From: Clostridia bacterium
GTDB lineage: Bacteria; Bacillota; Clostridia; Oscillospirales; CAG-382
DNA: 64,000 bases
Assembly: GCA_017456765.1 (NCBI GenBank)
Contig: JAFTIR010000039.1
Span: forward strand, 29,832 to 93,831
Direction of reading: 5' to 3'
A program made the translations under genes and the position numbers. The first letter of the stretch is position 1, and each line of letters opens with the position of its first letter. Of the stretch, positions 35,272-44,305 are shown one piece after another. The notes below the pieces were generated by a model. It saw nothing but the letters and a program-made list of their open reading frames with translations, had not been told where the DNA came from and ran no database searches.

Positions 35272-36060
35272 ATGAACTTTGAAATAATTGATTTTCACAC
35301 ACACCCCTTTCTGAGACGGGAAACAAATATATGCCAGCATATAGATAACTGCAATATGAGTGCTGAGGAAACGGTGAATGTTTTTGGGAAACTCGGCGTA
35401 TCAAAAATCTGCGGCTCTGTCATTTCCGTAAGACCGAATGACAAGAAAAATAACTGGCAGGAAATAAAGAGAAATAATGACGAGGCGCTTGAACTGTGGA
35501 AAATGTACGGCGATTTTTATGTGCCGGGCTTTCATGTGCATCCCGGATACCTTGAAGAATCCTTTGCCGAGATTGAGCGAATGGATAAATTGGGAGTAAA
35601 ACTCATCGGCGAGCTTGTACCTTATCTTGATGGCTGGAAGTGGAGCGATTATGCAGGCGACAGCTTTTCTGAGCTTCTTCGTGAGGCTGGAAAACGCAAT
35701 ATGGTAGTCAGCTTCCATTCGGGCGGTAACGATGATATGGACAAAATGGTGAAAAATCATAAAGATGTTGTGTTTGTTGCGGCACACCCGGGTGAATACG
35801 GTGACTTTATGCGGCATATCGAGAGAATGAAAATGAGCGAAAACTATTATCTCGATTTGTCAGGTTACGGTATGTTCAGATACGGAATGTTAAGACGCGC
35901 CATTGATGAATTCGGCGCAGACAGAATTCTTTTCGGCTCTGATTATCCTACATGCCACCCGGGAATGTACATCGGGGGAGTATTGCTTGACAATCTTCTG
36001 ACTGACAGCGAAAAGGAAAAGATTTTTTCACTCAACGCAAAGAAGCTTCTCGGCTTATAA
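35272..36060 (+). CDS. Amidohydrolase family 2 TIM-barrel metal-dependent hydrolase
   Basis: This 262-residue protein has the amidohydrolase signature IDFHTHPF at the N-terminus, a FHVHPGY His segment, VSFHSGG, VAAHPGEYG and the terminal GSDYPTCHPG Asp. This set fits the ACMSD-type amidohydrolase_2 family: lactonases, decarboxylases and sugar-acid hydrolases such as the fuconolactonase-like enzymes. The frame runs from 35215, but GGGAGAAT precedes the ATG at 35272, 13 bases after the PHP stop. It ends the tight catabolic run; RluA follows after 24 bases. Confidence 0.83.
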   Translation: MNFEIIDFHTHPFLRRETNICQHIDNCNMSAEETVNVFGKLGVSKICGSVISVRPNDKKNNWQEIKRNNDEALELWKMYGDFYVPGFHVHPGYLEESFAEIERMDKLGVKLIGELVPYLDGWKWSDYAGDSFSELLREAGKRNMVVSFHSGGNDDMDKMVKNHKDVVFVAAHPGEYGDFMRHIERMKMSENYYLDLSGYGMFRYGMLRRAIDEFGADRILFGSDYPTCHPGMYIGGVLLDNLLTDSEKEKIFSLNAKKLLGL

Positions 36061-36084
36061 ATCAAAAAACAAGGATGGAAACGA

Positions 36085-37083
36085 ATGAGAATACTCACCG
36101 TCGGCAAGAACGACGCAGGAAAAAGAATAGATAAGTTTTTGCTGAAAGCACTGTGTAATATTCCTCCGGCACTTTTGCAGAAATATTTCAGAAAAAAATG
36201 CTTCAAAATCGGCTCGGTTCATGCAAAGCCCGAGGATATTCTTAAAGCAGGAGATGTTATAACCCTGTATATCAGCGATGAGTTTTTTGCTGATGACGGT
36301 AAGAAAACTGACGAAAAATATATGCGCTCCGATTGTACTCTTTCTGATAGGGATATAGTGTACGAGGACGAGAACATAATGATTCTCGACAAGCCCCAGG
36401 GTGAGCTTGTACATTCCAATCTTCCCGACGAAAAGGCAGAGGGGGATGAGATTTGCCTTGTTGACAGATTTATCGGCTACCTTTATAAAAAGGGAGAATA
36501 TAATCCGCAGGATGAGCAGAGTTTTACTCCCTCACTTTGTAACAGACTTGACCGTAACACTGCAGGTCTTGTTATCGCCGCAAAGAACGCAGAGTCGCTT
36601 CGTATAATGAACGAAAAGGTGAAAATGCGTGAGATGACAAAGCTGTATCATGCTGTTGTTTACGGAACTCCCTCAAAAAAGGAAGCACTTCTCAAGCACT
36701 ACCACTATAAGGACAGAAAAAATAACCGTGTTTATATCTTCGATACTCCCGAAAAAGCGAAAAAACAGCTGGGAATAAAGTATGACGACGATATAAAAAC
36801 GGTAATTACAAAGTATAAAACCGTAAAAAGTGGTAGTGAAAAGAGCCTTGTCGAGGTTGACCTCATAACAGGCAGAACTCATCAGATAAGGGCGCATCTT
36901 GCGTATATTGGCTGTCCTATTGTCGGCGATGGGAAATATGGAATAAATCATAAGGCAAAGACGGGCACAAAGTATCAGATGCTTTGCTCGAAAAAGCTGA
37001 AATTCACATTCAAAACAGAAAGCGGCATTCTTTCCTACCTTGACGGAATGGAATTTGAGAGCCACTACGACTTTACAATTTAA
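36085..37083 (+). CDS. RluA-family 23S rRNA pseudouridine synthase
   Basis: The 332-residue protein has an N-terminal S4 RNA-binding domain (about residues 10-60, IDKFLLKAL) and the RluA catalytic domain with NRLDRNTAGLV, containing the nucleophilic Asp. Later motifs TGRTHQIRAHLA and GCPIVGDGKYG are typical. It probably makes RluC- or RluD-like pseudouridines. The Arg-Leu-Asp motif begins CNRLD rather than HRLD, which is common in Firmicutes members. It is on the same strand as the catabolic run but functionally unrelated. Confidence 0.92.
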   Translation: MRILTVGKNDAGKRIDKFLLKALCNIPPALLQKYFRKKCFKIGSVHAKPEDILKAGDVITLYISDEFFADDGKKTDEKYMRSDCTLSDRDIVYEDENIMILDKPQGELVHSNLPDEKAEGDEICLVDRFIGYLYKKGEYNPQDEQSFTPSLCNRLDRNTAGLVIAAKNAESLRIMNEKVKMREMTKLYHAVVYGTPSKKEALLKHYHYKDRKNNRVYIFDTPEKAKKQLGIKYDDDIKTVITKYKTVKSGSEKSLVEVDLITGRTHQIRAHLAYIGCPIVGDGKYGINHKAKTGTKYQMLCSKKLKFTFKTESGILSYLDGMEFESHYDFTI

Positions 37084-37094
37084 CGGAGAACAAA

Positions 37095-37718
37095 ATGGCA
37101 AGACAAAACTGGAAAGGCTCGGTGCTTATAGCTCCCGTGCCTCCTACGATGGTTACAAGCGCATATGAGGAAAAAAAGAATGTGTTTACGGTTGCATGGA
37201 CGGGCGTACTCAACACCCAGCCGCCCAAAACATATATTTCGGTGCGCCCGGAAAGATATTCTTATGAGCTTATAAAAAACAGCGGTGAATTTGTTATAAA
37301 TCTTACCACAACCTCTATGGTAAAAAATGCTGACAGATGCGGCACATACAGCGGCAGGAATGTCGACAAATTCAAAAAGTACAGTATTGAAACGATTAAG
37401 GCACAACACGTGTCAGCCCCTATCCTTTCCGACAGTCCAGTAGCTCTTGAATGTAAGGTGACGGATGTTGTCGAGCTCGGCACGCATCATATGTTTATAG
37501 CTGATATTGTGGGCGTTTCGGTTGACGAAAAACTGCTTGATGAAAAGGGCAAACTTTGTCTGCAGAAAGCAAATCTTGCCGCCTATGCCCATGGGGAATA
37601 TTTCGCTCTTGGCAAGCAGATAGGTACATTTGGATTTTCGGTTATGAAAAAAAGCACAAAGCAGAGACTTGCCGAAAACAAATCAAAATCGGCGGAAAAG
37701 AATAAAAAGAACAGATAA
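37095..37718 (+). CDS. Flavin reductase-like FMN-binding protein
   Basis: This 207-residue protein has the split-barrel FMN-binding flavin reductase fold: APVPPTMVTS, FTVAWTGVLNTQPPKTYISVRPERYSY and the GEFVINLTT strand. Family members reduce flavins with NAD(P)H or act as flavoredoxins. The C-terminal 25 residues are a Lys/Ser-rich tail (KNKKNR end). GGAG lies upstream, 11 bases after the RluA stop. The partner electron donor is not evident. Confidence 0.88.
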   Translation: MARQNWKGSVLIAPVPPTMVTSAYEEKKNVFTVAWTGVLNTQPPKTYISVRPERYSYELIKNSGEFVINLTTTSMVKNADRCGTYSGRNVDKFKKYSIETIKAQHVSAPILSDSPVALECKVTDVVELGTHHMFIADIVGVSVDEKLLDEKGKLCLQKANLAAYAHGEYFALGKQIGTFGFSVMKKSTKQRLAENKSKSAEKNKKNR

Positions 37719-37720
37719 AG

Positions 37721-37746
37721 AAAAGGACGGCTTATGCCGTCCTTTT
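37721..37746. terminator. Bidirectional terminator
   Basis: An 11-bp stem (AAAAGGACGGC / GCCGTCCTTTT) with a TTAT loop separates the convergent flavin reductase and cysteine-rich genes. The A-rich and T-rich arms suit both directions. Confidence 0.88.
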
Positions 37747-37755
37747 GATGTGGTT

Positions 37756-38763
37756 TTAGTGGTTACATCCGCAACCGCAGGTATTTGTATTACCTGTATT
37801 TGTGGTTGTGCCGAGAACACTTGAGAGGGGAGGAACAGTATCTGTACACTGCTCTCCGCCTGCAATACCTGAGGAAATTGCCCCGGGTGCAGCAGGATAG
37901 AAGTCACAGGTGGGGAATGCCATGTTGCGGAAGATTTCGCAGGGGTCTGATGTTGTGTCGGAAAGAACATTGCTTTCGCGGCTGGGAATACAGTATTCTG
38001 CTTTTTCAATAAGAAGAGATACGGGTCTTTCAATCTTTATAAGTGAGAAGAGACCGAGAGTTACGTAAAGACACTTTGCACCCATGTCCTCGGGGATGGG
38101 TGTGCATCCGCAGCTCTGACAGAGATTCTCGGGAATCTGGTCCATGCTGCAGCAGCAACATCCGCAACCCCAGTTTCTATCGGCAAGCTTTACATTGAGA
38201 ACAATGGGAGGAGCAACCTCAAGTTGAACCTTGGGATTGTTTGCAACACTCTGTGTGAATGCAGAGGGAGGAAGAGAAGCACAGATGTCGTCGCTGACCT
38301 CGTTTGAGGTGAATATGCTTACATTTCCCTCGCCGCCATACATGATAACCTGTTTGTCATAAACTGCAATACCGCAGAATTCTCTTGCTCTGCCCATGAC
38401 ACAAGCCTCAAAGCAAAGTCTGAAGTAGTAGCGAATGTTGATGGAATAATAGCCGCGGTTGAATGCAACATCGGAAACATCAATGCTTGCCCAGAGAATT
38501 TCCGCGCACTTTGAGCGGATGTTCGAAGCGTTGTCGATAAACTCCTGACCCTCGGGACCTAAGTACACTCTTAAATCTTCAATACATTCCTTGTCTTTTG
38601 CCGAGTCGTAAATCTTGTTTACGTCAATACAGGTGGATTTGTCGTTAGAGGAATTGTTCTGGGTTGTTGTGCCGAGAACGCTTTGTGCGGCTGCTGCCTG
38701 AAGTGATGTGTTGTTGCTTACCGTAGTACAGGAACGGGAATTTGTACAGGATTTGTCTGCCAT
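37756..38763 (-). CDS. Cysteine-rich protein, probable spore-coat or exosporium component
   Basis: I do not recognise the family. The 335-residue protein has 25 cysteines, including a GCGCCCCS cluster near residue 200, an LCQSCGC pair, and a CGCGCNH tail. The motif SVLGTTT occurs near both ends (about residues 28 and 314), each followed by an Asn/Thr-rich stretch and cysteine. There is no signal peptide. A sigma-K-like promoter lies upstream, so late mother-cell expression and disulphide cross-linking in the coat are plausible. The frame is open to 38796; GGAGG sets the ATG at 38763. A metal-binding storage role is the main alternative. Confidence 0.7.
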   Translation of the reverse strand: MADKSCTNSRSCTTVSNNTSLQAAAAQSVLGTTTQNNSSNDKSTCIDVNKIYDSAKDKECIEDLRVYLGPEGQEFIDNASNIRSKCAEILWASIDVSDVAFNRGYYSINIRYYFRLCFEACVMGRAREFCGIAVYDKQVIMYGGEGNVSIFTSNEVSDDICASLPPSAFTQSVANNPKVQLEVAPPIVLNVKLADRNWGCGCCCCSMDQIPENLCQSCGCTPIPEDMGAKCLYVTLGLFSLIKIERPVSLLIEKAEYCIPSRESNVLSDTTSDPCEIFRNMAFPTCDFYPAAPGAISSGIAGGEQCTDTVPPLSSVLGTTTNTGNTNTCGCGCNH

Positions 38764-38819
38764 AGTTAAAAACCTCCGAAAAGTTATTAAAGACACACTG
38801 TTTTTGATGCCTTCAGTTA

Positions 38820-38848
38820 TAGTGTATGCGCGGGGTGCAAAAAGGGTT
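38820..38848 (-). promoter_or_regulatory. Sigma-K-type sporulation promoter candidate
   Basis: On the minus strand AACC (38848-38845) and CATACACTA (38828-38820) are spaced by 16 bases. This fits the sigma-K form mACm-16-CATAnnnTA, and the -10 also fits the sigma-E form CATACAMT. No sigma-A promoter is visible in the leader. The cysteine-rich gene starts about 57 bases downstream. Confidence 0.6.
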
Positions 38849-38957
38849 AAAAATAGTGATAAACATTAAATTTTCTTTTGCGTTTTTTCAAAAATCTCTT
38901 TTCTTATGTGAAAATGTGTTGTATAATAAAAGTATAAAAAGAAAGGATGTAGCCTTT

Positions 38958-40088
38958 ATGAAATACAGACACATTGAAAAACTCGGTATTGACATTTCGG
39001 CGTTTGGTCTTGGCTGTATGCGCCTTCCGATGATGAAGGACGAGGACGGTAAGGATGTGGTTGACGAAAAAAAGTGGGTAGATATTATTAGAAGATGTAT
39101 TGACGGGGGTGTCAATTATCTTGATACAGCCTATGTATATACGGGTGGACTCAACGAAAAATATGTAGGACTTGCTCTTCGTGACGGCTACCGTGAAAAG
39201 GTTTATCTTGCCACAAAGCTTCCTCTCTGGGACTGTGACTCAAAGGAGTATATGTATAAAACCTTTGAAGAGCAGCTAACGCGTCTTGAAACTGATTACA
39301 TAGACTTTTATCTTATTCATTGTCTTACAGGTGAAAAGTGGAAGAAAATGAAAGAGCTTGGGGTATGTGGTTTTCTCGATGACCTCAAGGCAAAGGGAAA
39401 AATCAAATATGCATGCTTCTCTTTCCATGATAATTTTGATGCCTTTGAAACAATCATAAATGAGTACCCTTGGGATATGTGCCAGCTTCAGTTCAATTAT
39501 ATGGACATTGAAAACCAGGCAGGTCTTCGCGGTGTAAAACTTGCAGGAGAAAAGGCAGTACCCGTGGTTGTGATGGAGGGACTTCTCGGAGGAAAACTTG
39601 CAAATGTTCCGTCTGAGGTGAAAGAACACTTTGAAAGGGCAAATCCGGATTTCAGTCCCGTGGAATGGGCATTCAGATGGCTTTGTAATTTTCCGCAGAT
39701 TGCAACGGTGCTGTCAGGTGTTGCCACAATGGAGCAGGCAGAGGATAATCTCGAAATTTTTGACAGATGTGATATTGGTATTATGTCTGAAAGCGAACTT
39801 GAGGTCGTGGCACAGGCGAGAGAAATTTATAAAAAGCGCATTAAGGTTGACTGCACGGGCTGCGAATACTGTATGCCGTGTCCCGCAGGTGTTGAAATTC
39901 CAAGGATTTTCGCAAGATGGAATTATACCTATATGTATGGCATAAAGGATAATAGCTACAAAAAACTTGTCGATGAAAACAAGGACGCATCGCAGTGTGT
40001 GTCTTGCCGTGCGTGTATGGACAAATGTCCGCAAGGATTTGATATTCCCGAAAAATTGAAAGAAGCACATGAGTATTTTAAGACGTAA
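38958..40088 (+). CDS. Aldo/keto reductase with a C-terminal ferredoxin-type domain
   Basis: The 376-residue protein has an aldo/keto reductase barrel (about residues 1-280: catalytic Asp in YLDTAYVYTGG, Lys in LATKLPLWD, His in LIHCL). It ends with a Cys-rich tail carrying two clusters, CTGCEYCMPCPAGV and CVSCRACMDKCPQGF, which look like [4Fe-4S] binding sites. Such fused AKRs are frequent in anaerobes and are thought to link ferredoxin-type electrons to carbonyl reduction. AAAGGATG precedes the ATG at 38958; the frame upstream is open but has no good start. Confidence 0.92.
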   Translation: MKYRHIEKLGIDISAFGLGCMRLPMMKDEDGKDVVDEKKWVDIIRRCIDGGVNYLDTAYVYTGGLNEKYVGLALRDGYREKVYLATKLPLWDCDSKEYMYKTFEEQLTRLETDYIDFYLIHCLTGEKWKKMKELGVCGFLDDLKAKGKIKYACFSFHDNFDAFETIINEYPWDMCQLQFNYMDIENQAGLRGVKLAGEKAVPVVVMEGLLGGKLANVPSEVKEHFERANPDFSPVEWAFRWLCNFPQIATVLSGVATMEQAEDNLEIFDRCDIGIMSESELEVVAQAREIYKKRIKVDCTGCEYCMPCPAGVEIPRIFARWNYTYMYGIKDNSYKKLVDENKDASQCVSCRACMDKCPQGFDIPEKLKEAHEYFKT

Positions 40089-40098
40089 ATTTATAATC

Positions 40099-40136
40099 AA
40101 AAGGGGACGGATTTGTGAACTGCCCCCTTTTCTTTT
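40099..40136 (+). terminator. Terminator of the aldo/keto reductase gene
   Basis: AAAAGGGG pairs with CCCCTTTT around a 16-base loop and is followed by CTTTTTG. Confidence 0.8.
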
Positions 40137-40178
40137 TGTACTTTCGGAAAAGAAAAAGCACTTTTTTTGAAAAAAGCC

Positions 40179-40207
40179 TTGCCAAATAAATTTATAAGTA
40201 GTATAAT
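40179..40207 (+). promoter_or_regulatory. Promoter of the DUF1015-valS operon
   Basis: TTGCCA and TATAAT are spaced by 17 bases, ending 37 bases upstream of the ATG. Confidence 0.82.
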
Positions 40208-40244
40208 AATATGAATTACTTTAGGAAATTGGAGGAATTTTTCC

Positions 40245-41540
40245 ATGGCAGAAATAAGAGCCTTTAAGGCACTTCGTTTTACTGACAAGAGCGGAGACAT
40301 CTCAAAGAATGTCTGCCCTCCTTATGATATCATCAGTGAAGAAGAAAGACTCGGCTTTATTGCAGAATCCGAGAATAATATTATAAGACTCGAAAAGCCC
40401 GTGGGCGACAATGCCTATGAGAATGCAAAGAAGCTCTACCTTGATTGGTGCGACAAGTGCATTATTGATACCGACGACAAAAAGGGTATGTATGTCTACG
40501 AGGAAGAATTTGAGGCGTATGGAAGACCCTATAAAATAAAGGGAATCTTTGTAAGAGTCCGACTTGAAGAATTTGAAAAGGGAATAGTTCTTCCCCACGA
40601 AGAAACACTTTCCAAAGCAAAGCAGGACAGATTTGACCTCATGTGCTCGACTTACTGTAACTTCAGTCCCATTTACTGCATGTATACAGATGAAAAGAGA
40701 GAAATTTCATCAATCGTAGATACAATGTCAGAGGGAAAGGCTGAAATCGAATTTGCGGCAAAAGACGGCGTAATTCAAAGAATTTGGAAGTGTGAGGACG
40801 AAAAGATTACTGATAAGGTTGAGGAGCTTTTCAAAGACAAACAGCTCTTTATTGCAGACGGGCACCACAGATATGAAACGGGACTTCGCTTCAGAAACAA
40901 GCTTATCGAGGATGGAATAATAGTTGATAAGGACCATGATGCAAACTTCATCATGATGTTCCTTATTGATATGGAAAATTCAGGTCTTGTGGTATTCCCG
41001 ACACACAGAATGGTGACAGGACTCTCTTCCTTTGATAAGGAAAAGGCTCTTGCGGGCATGAAGAAATTCTTTGATGTTACAGAAATCTGCGAATGCGAGG
41101 TTGATGAAAAACTCTCAGAGAACGAAGATAACAAGGCAAACGTTATGGCGACAAGTGACGGAAAGTTCTATCTTTCGGTTATGAAAAAGGACGCCGCAGA
41201 GAAGCTCTCTGAAATGAATCCCGAAAAGTCCGAGGCTTATAAGGGACTTGATGTTACGGTGCTTCATAGCCTAATCCTCGAGAACATCCTTGGAATTGAC
41301 AAGGAAAACATGGCAAAGCAGATAAACTTAAAGTACACAAGAGACAAGAGTGAGGCGATTGAGGCGGTAAGAAAAGGCGATGCAAACTGTTCCTTTATTA
41401 TCAACGCCACAAAGGTTGAAGAAATCAAGGCGGTAGCTCTTGCGGGAGAAAAAATGCCTCAGAAATCAACATATTTCTATCCCAAGCTCATTACAGGTCT
41501 TGTGATGAACAGACTTCATGATACTGACATATTAAGATAA
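40245..41540 (+). CDS. DUF1015 family protein (HTH_DUF1015-type, unknown function)
   Basis: The 431-residue protein matches the DUF1015 family: it starts AEIRAFKALRF, has VCPPYDIISEEER near residue 30, and the conserved IADGHHRYETGLRFRN with paired histidines in the middle. The function is not established; some database entries call it a SpoOJ/ParB-like or kinase-like protein without strong evidence. GGAGG precedes the ATG. It is 24 bases upstream of valS and shares its promoter. Confidence 0.9.
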   Translation: MAEIRAFKALRFTDKSGDISKNVCPPYDIISEEERLGFIAESENNIIRLEKPVGDNAYENAKKLYLDWCDKCIIDTDDKKGMYVYEEEFEAYGRPYKIKGIFVRVRLEEFEKGIVLPHEETLSKAKQDRFDLMCSTYCNFSPIYCMYTDEKREISSIVDTMSEGKAEIEFAAKDGVIQRIWKCEDEKITDKVEELFKDKQLFIADGHHRYETGLRFRNKLIEDGIIVDKDHDANFIMMFLIDMENSGLVVFPTHRMVTGLSSFDKEKALAGMKKFFDVTEICECEVDEKLSENEDNKANVMATSDGKFYLSVMKKDAAEKLSEMNPEKSEAYKGLDVTVLHSLILENILGIDKENMAKQINLKYTRDKSEAIEAVRKGDANCSFIINATKVEEIKAVALAGEKMPQKSTYFYPKLITGLVMNRLHDTDILR

Positions 41541-41564
41541 CAACTCGAAAGGACATAGATAAAA

Positions 41565-44186
41565 ATGCCAAAGGAATTACAGAAGAATTATGATCCTTCC
41601 ACAAGTGAAGAAAAAATATATAAGGCTTGGGAAGATAATGGTTGTTTTAAGCCCTCGGGTGATAAAACACGTGACCCCTATACAATAGTTATCCCGCCGC
41701 CAAATGTAACAGGTCAGCTTCACATGGGTCACGCCCTTGACGATACTCTTCAGGATATTCTTATCCGTTATAAGAGAATGAAAGGCTTTGATACTCTTTG
41801 GGTGCCCGGCACAGACCATGCAGGGATTGCGACACAGATTAAGGTTGAGGAAAACCTTCGCAAGGAAGAGGGACTCACACGCCATGATCTCGGCAGAGAA
41901 AAATTCCTTGAGCGTGTATGGGAATGGAAGAATCAGTATGGCAACAGAATTATCATGCAGCTTAAAAAGCTCGGTTGCTCATGTGACTGGTCGCGCCTGC
42001 GTTTTACAATGGATGAGGGCTGTTCCCGTGCCGTAAAGGAAGTGTTTGTAAATCTTTACGATAAGGGGCTTATATACAGAGGTCACAGAATTGCAAACTG
42101 GTGTCCCCATTGCCTTACTGCACTTTCCGATGCCGAGGTTGAAAATCCCGAGCAGCAGGGTGCATACTGGCACATCAAGTACAAGGCAAAGGACAGCGAC
42201 GATTATGTAATAGTTGCCACAACCCGTCCCGAAACACTCTTCGGCGATACTGCCGTTGCGGTAAACCCCGAGGATAAGAGATATGCTCACCTTGTGGGTA
42301 AGTGCGTTGTTGTTCCCTTCGTAAACAGAGAGATTCCGATTATCACAGACGAATACGCAGACATGGAAAAGGGAACAGGCTGTGTTAAGATTACACCCGC
42401 CCATGACCCGAATGACTTCCTTGTAGGACAAAGACATGACCTTGAACAGATTGTCGTAATGAACGATGATGCAACTCTTAATGAGGTATGCGGAAAGTTC
42501 TCTGGGCTGGACAGATATGAGGCAAGAGATGCCGTTGTTAAGGAACTTGAAGAAATGGGAATACTTGTAAAGGTTGAACCCACGGTTCACAATGTTGGCG
42601 TATGTTACAGATGCGGCACAACAGTCGAACCCCTCATTTCTGACCAGTGGTTTGTAAAGATGCAGCCTCTTGCAGAACCTGCAATCGAAGCAGTTCGTGA
42701 CGGCACAATCAAGTTTATTCCCGACAATCAGGCGAAAAAATACTTTAACTGGATGGAAAATATCCATGACTGGTGTATTTCACGTCAGCTCTGGTGGGGT
42801 CACAGAATCCCTGCCTTCTACTGCGATAAGTGCGGTAAGATGATTGTATCAAAAGAGGACGAAAAGATTTGTCCCGACTGCGGTGCAGAGCTTCGCCAGG
42901 AAGAGGATGTACTTGATACATGGTTTTCCTCTGCGCTCTGGCCTTTCTCGACACTCGGCTGGCCTGATGAAACAGAGGATTTGAAGAGATACTATCCTAC
43001 ATCAACCCTTGTTACAGGTTATGACATCATCACTTTCTGGGTATCCAGAATGATTTTCTCGGGTCTTGAACACACAGGAAAAGCACCCTTTGATAATGTT
43101 CTTATTCACGGTCTTGTCAGAGACGAACTCGGCAGAAAGATGTCAAAATCCCTCGGCAACGGTATTGATCCCCTTGAAGTTATTGCACAGTACGGTGCGG
43201 ATGCGTTGAGATTTACACTCGTTACAGGTAACGCTCCCGGTAATGATATGAGATTCTCGAATACAAAGATGGATAACTCCAGAAACTTTGCAAACAAGCT
43301 CTGGAACGCAGCACGTTTTGTACTTCTCAATCTTGACGATGATACAAAACCCGAAATTCCATCACAGCTTCAGGTTGAAGATAAGTGGATTCTTACTCAC
43401 TTTAACGAAGCTGTCAAGGAAATTACAAATAACCTTGACAAGTTTGAACTCGGTATTGCGGCGGCAAAACTTCACGAGTTTATTTGGGATGTATTCTGTG
43501 ACTGGTACATCGAGGTTGTAAAGCCCAGACTCTTTGATAAGGGAAGCCAGGACAACAAGAACGCACAGAGTGTTCTTCTCTATGTTCTCACAGGCATTCT
43601 TAAGCTTATCCATCCCTTTATGCCTTACATTTCCGAAGAAATCTGGTCAAACATCAATGTTTCCGACAAGATGCTTATTGTTTCGGATTATCCCGAATAT
43701 GATGCAAAATATGACTTTGGCAGTGAATGTGCAAACATGGACAGAGTTATTGATGCCATCAAGAATGTAAGAAACACAAGAACAGGTATGAATGTACCTC
43801 CTTCAAGAAAGGCAAAGCTTTATATCGTTTCCGAATATAAGGAATCCTTCAATGAAAAGACAAGCAAGTTCTTTGAGCGTCTTGCTTCTGCATCAGAAGT
43901 TGAGGTTGTTGATTCGTTTGATGGTGAGGGTGCAGTAAGCATCGTATCTGACGGTGCCAAGATTTTCATTCCCATGGCCGAAATGGTTGACCTCGACAAG
44001 GAAAGAGAAAGACTCGAAAAGGAAAAGGCGACTGCTCTTGCCGAAATCGACAGAGTAAACAAGAAACTCTCAAATGCTTCCTTTGTTGACAAAGCTCCTG
44101 CAGCTGTTGTTGAGGGAGAAAAGGCAAAGCTCGCAAAGTACACCGAAATGCTTGCAAACGTTGAGGAAATGCTTGCAAATCTTTAA
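41565..44186 (+). CDS. valS: Valyl-tRNA synthetase
   Basis: ValRS charges tRNA-Val and edits misactivated Thr. At 873 residues it has the full class I layout: HMGH at residues 53-56, the CP1 editing domain (about 200-340), KMSKS at about 525-529, the anticodon-binding helices, and a C-terminal coiled coil (about 805-873, rich in Glu and Lys). AAAGGA precedes the ATG. No T-box is seen upstream of it; its promoter lies before DUF1015. Confidence 0.98.
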   Translation: MPKELQKNYDPSTSEEKIYKAWEDNGCFKPSGDKTRDPYTIVIPPPNVTGQLHMGHALDDTLQDILIRYKRMKGFDTLWVPGTDHAGIATQIKVEENLRKEEGLTRHDLGREKFLERVWEWKNQYGNRIIMQLKKLGCSCDWSRLRFTMDEGCSRAVKEVFVNLYDKGLIYRGHRIANWCPHCLTALSDAEVENPEQQGAYWHIKYKAKDSDDYVIVATTRPETLFGDTAVAVNPEDKRYAHLVGKCVVVPFVNREIPIITDEYADMEKGTGCVKITPAHDPNDFLVGQRHDLEQIVVMNDDATLNEVCGKFSGLDRYEARDAVVKELEEMGILVKVEPTVHNVGVCYRCGTTVEPLISDQWFVKMQPLAEPAIEAVRDGTIKFIPDNQAKKYFNWMENIHDWCISRQLWWGHRIPAFYCDKCGKMIVSKEDEKICPDCGAELRQEEDVLDTWFSSALWPFSTLGWPDETEDLKRYYPTSTLVTGYDIITFWVSRMIFSGLEHTGKAPFDNVLIHGLVRDELGRKMSKSLGNGIDPLEVIAQYGADALRFTLVTGNAPGNDMRFSNTKMDNSRNFANKLWNAARFVLLNLDDDTKPEIPSQLQVEDKWILTHFNEAVKEITNNLDKFELGIAAAKLHEFIWDVFCDWYIEVVKPRLFDKGSQDNKNAQSVLLYVLTGILKLIHPFMPYISEEIWSNINVSDKMLIVSDYPEYDAKYDFGSECANMDRVIDAIKNVRNTRTGMNVPPSRKAKLYIVSEYKESFNEKTSKFFERLASASEVEVVDSFDGEGAVSIVSDGAKIFIPMAEMVDLDKERERLEKEKATALAEIDRVNKKLSNASFVDKAPAAVVEGEKAKLAKYTEMLANVEEMLANL

Positions 44187-44216
44187 TTAAAATGTCCCTT
44201 TCGGACATAAATGACA

Positions 44217-44241
44217 AAAGGGGCAGCTTAGCTGTCCCTTT
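44217..44241 (+). terminator. Hairpin terminator after valS
   Basis: An 11-bp stem (AAAGGGGCAGC / GCTGTCCCTTT, one G-T pair) with a TTA loop. No long T-run follows, so it may be partial. Confidence 0.6.
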
Positions 44242-44243
44242 GT

Positions 44244-44276
44244 GCTTACTTCTTTTGCACAACAGAAGAAGTAAGC
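44244..44276 (+). repeat. Second perfect hairpin between valS and the metallo-beta-lactamase gene
   Basis: An 11-bp perfect inverted repeat (GCTTACTTCTT / AAGAAGTAAGC) with an 11-base loop follows the first hairpin by two bases and lies 29 bases upstream of the next start. It may be a tandem terminator or a regulatory RNA element. Confidence 0.5.
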
Positions 44277-44305
44277 AAGAACAAAAGATAAAAAGGTTTG
44301 ATTCT

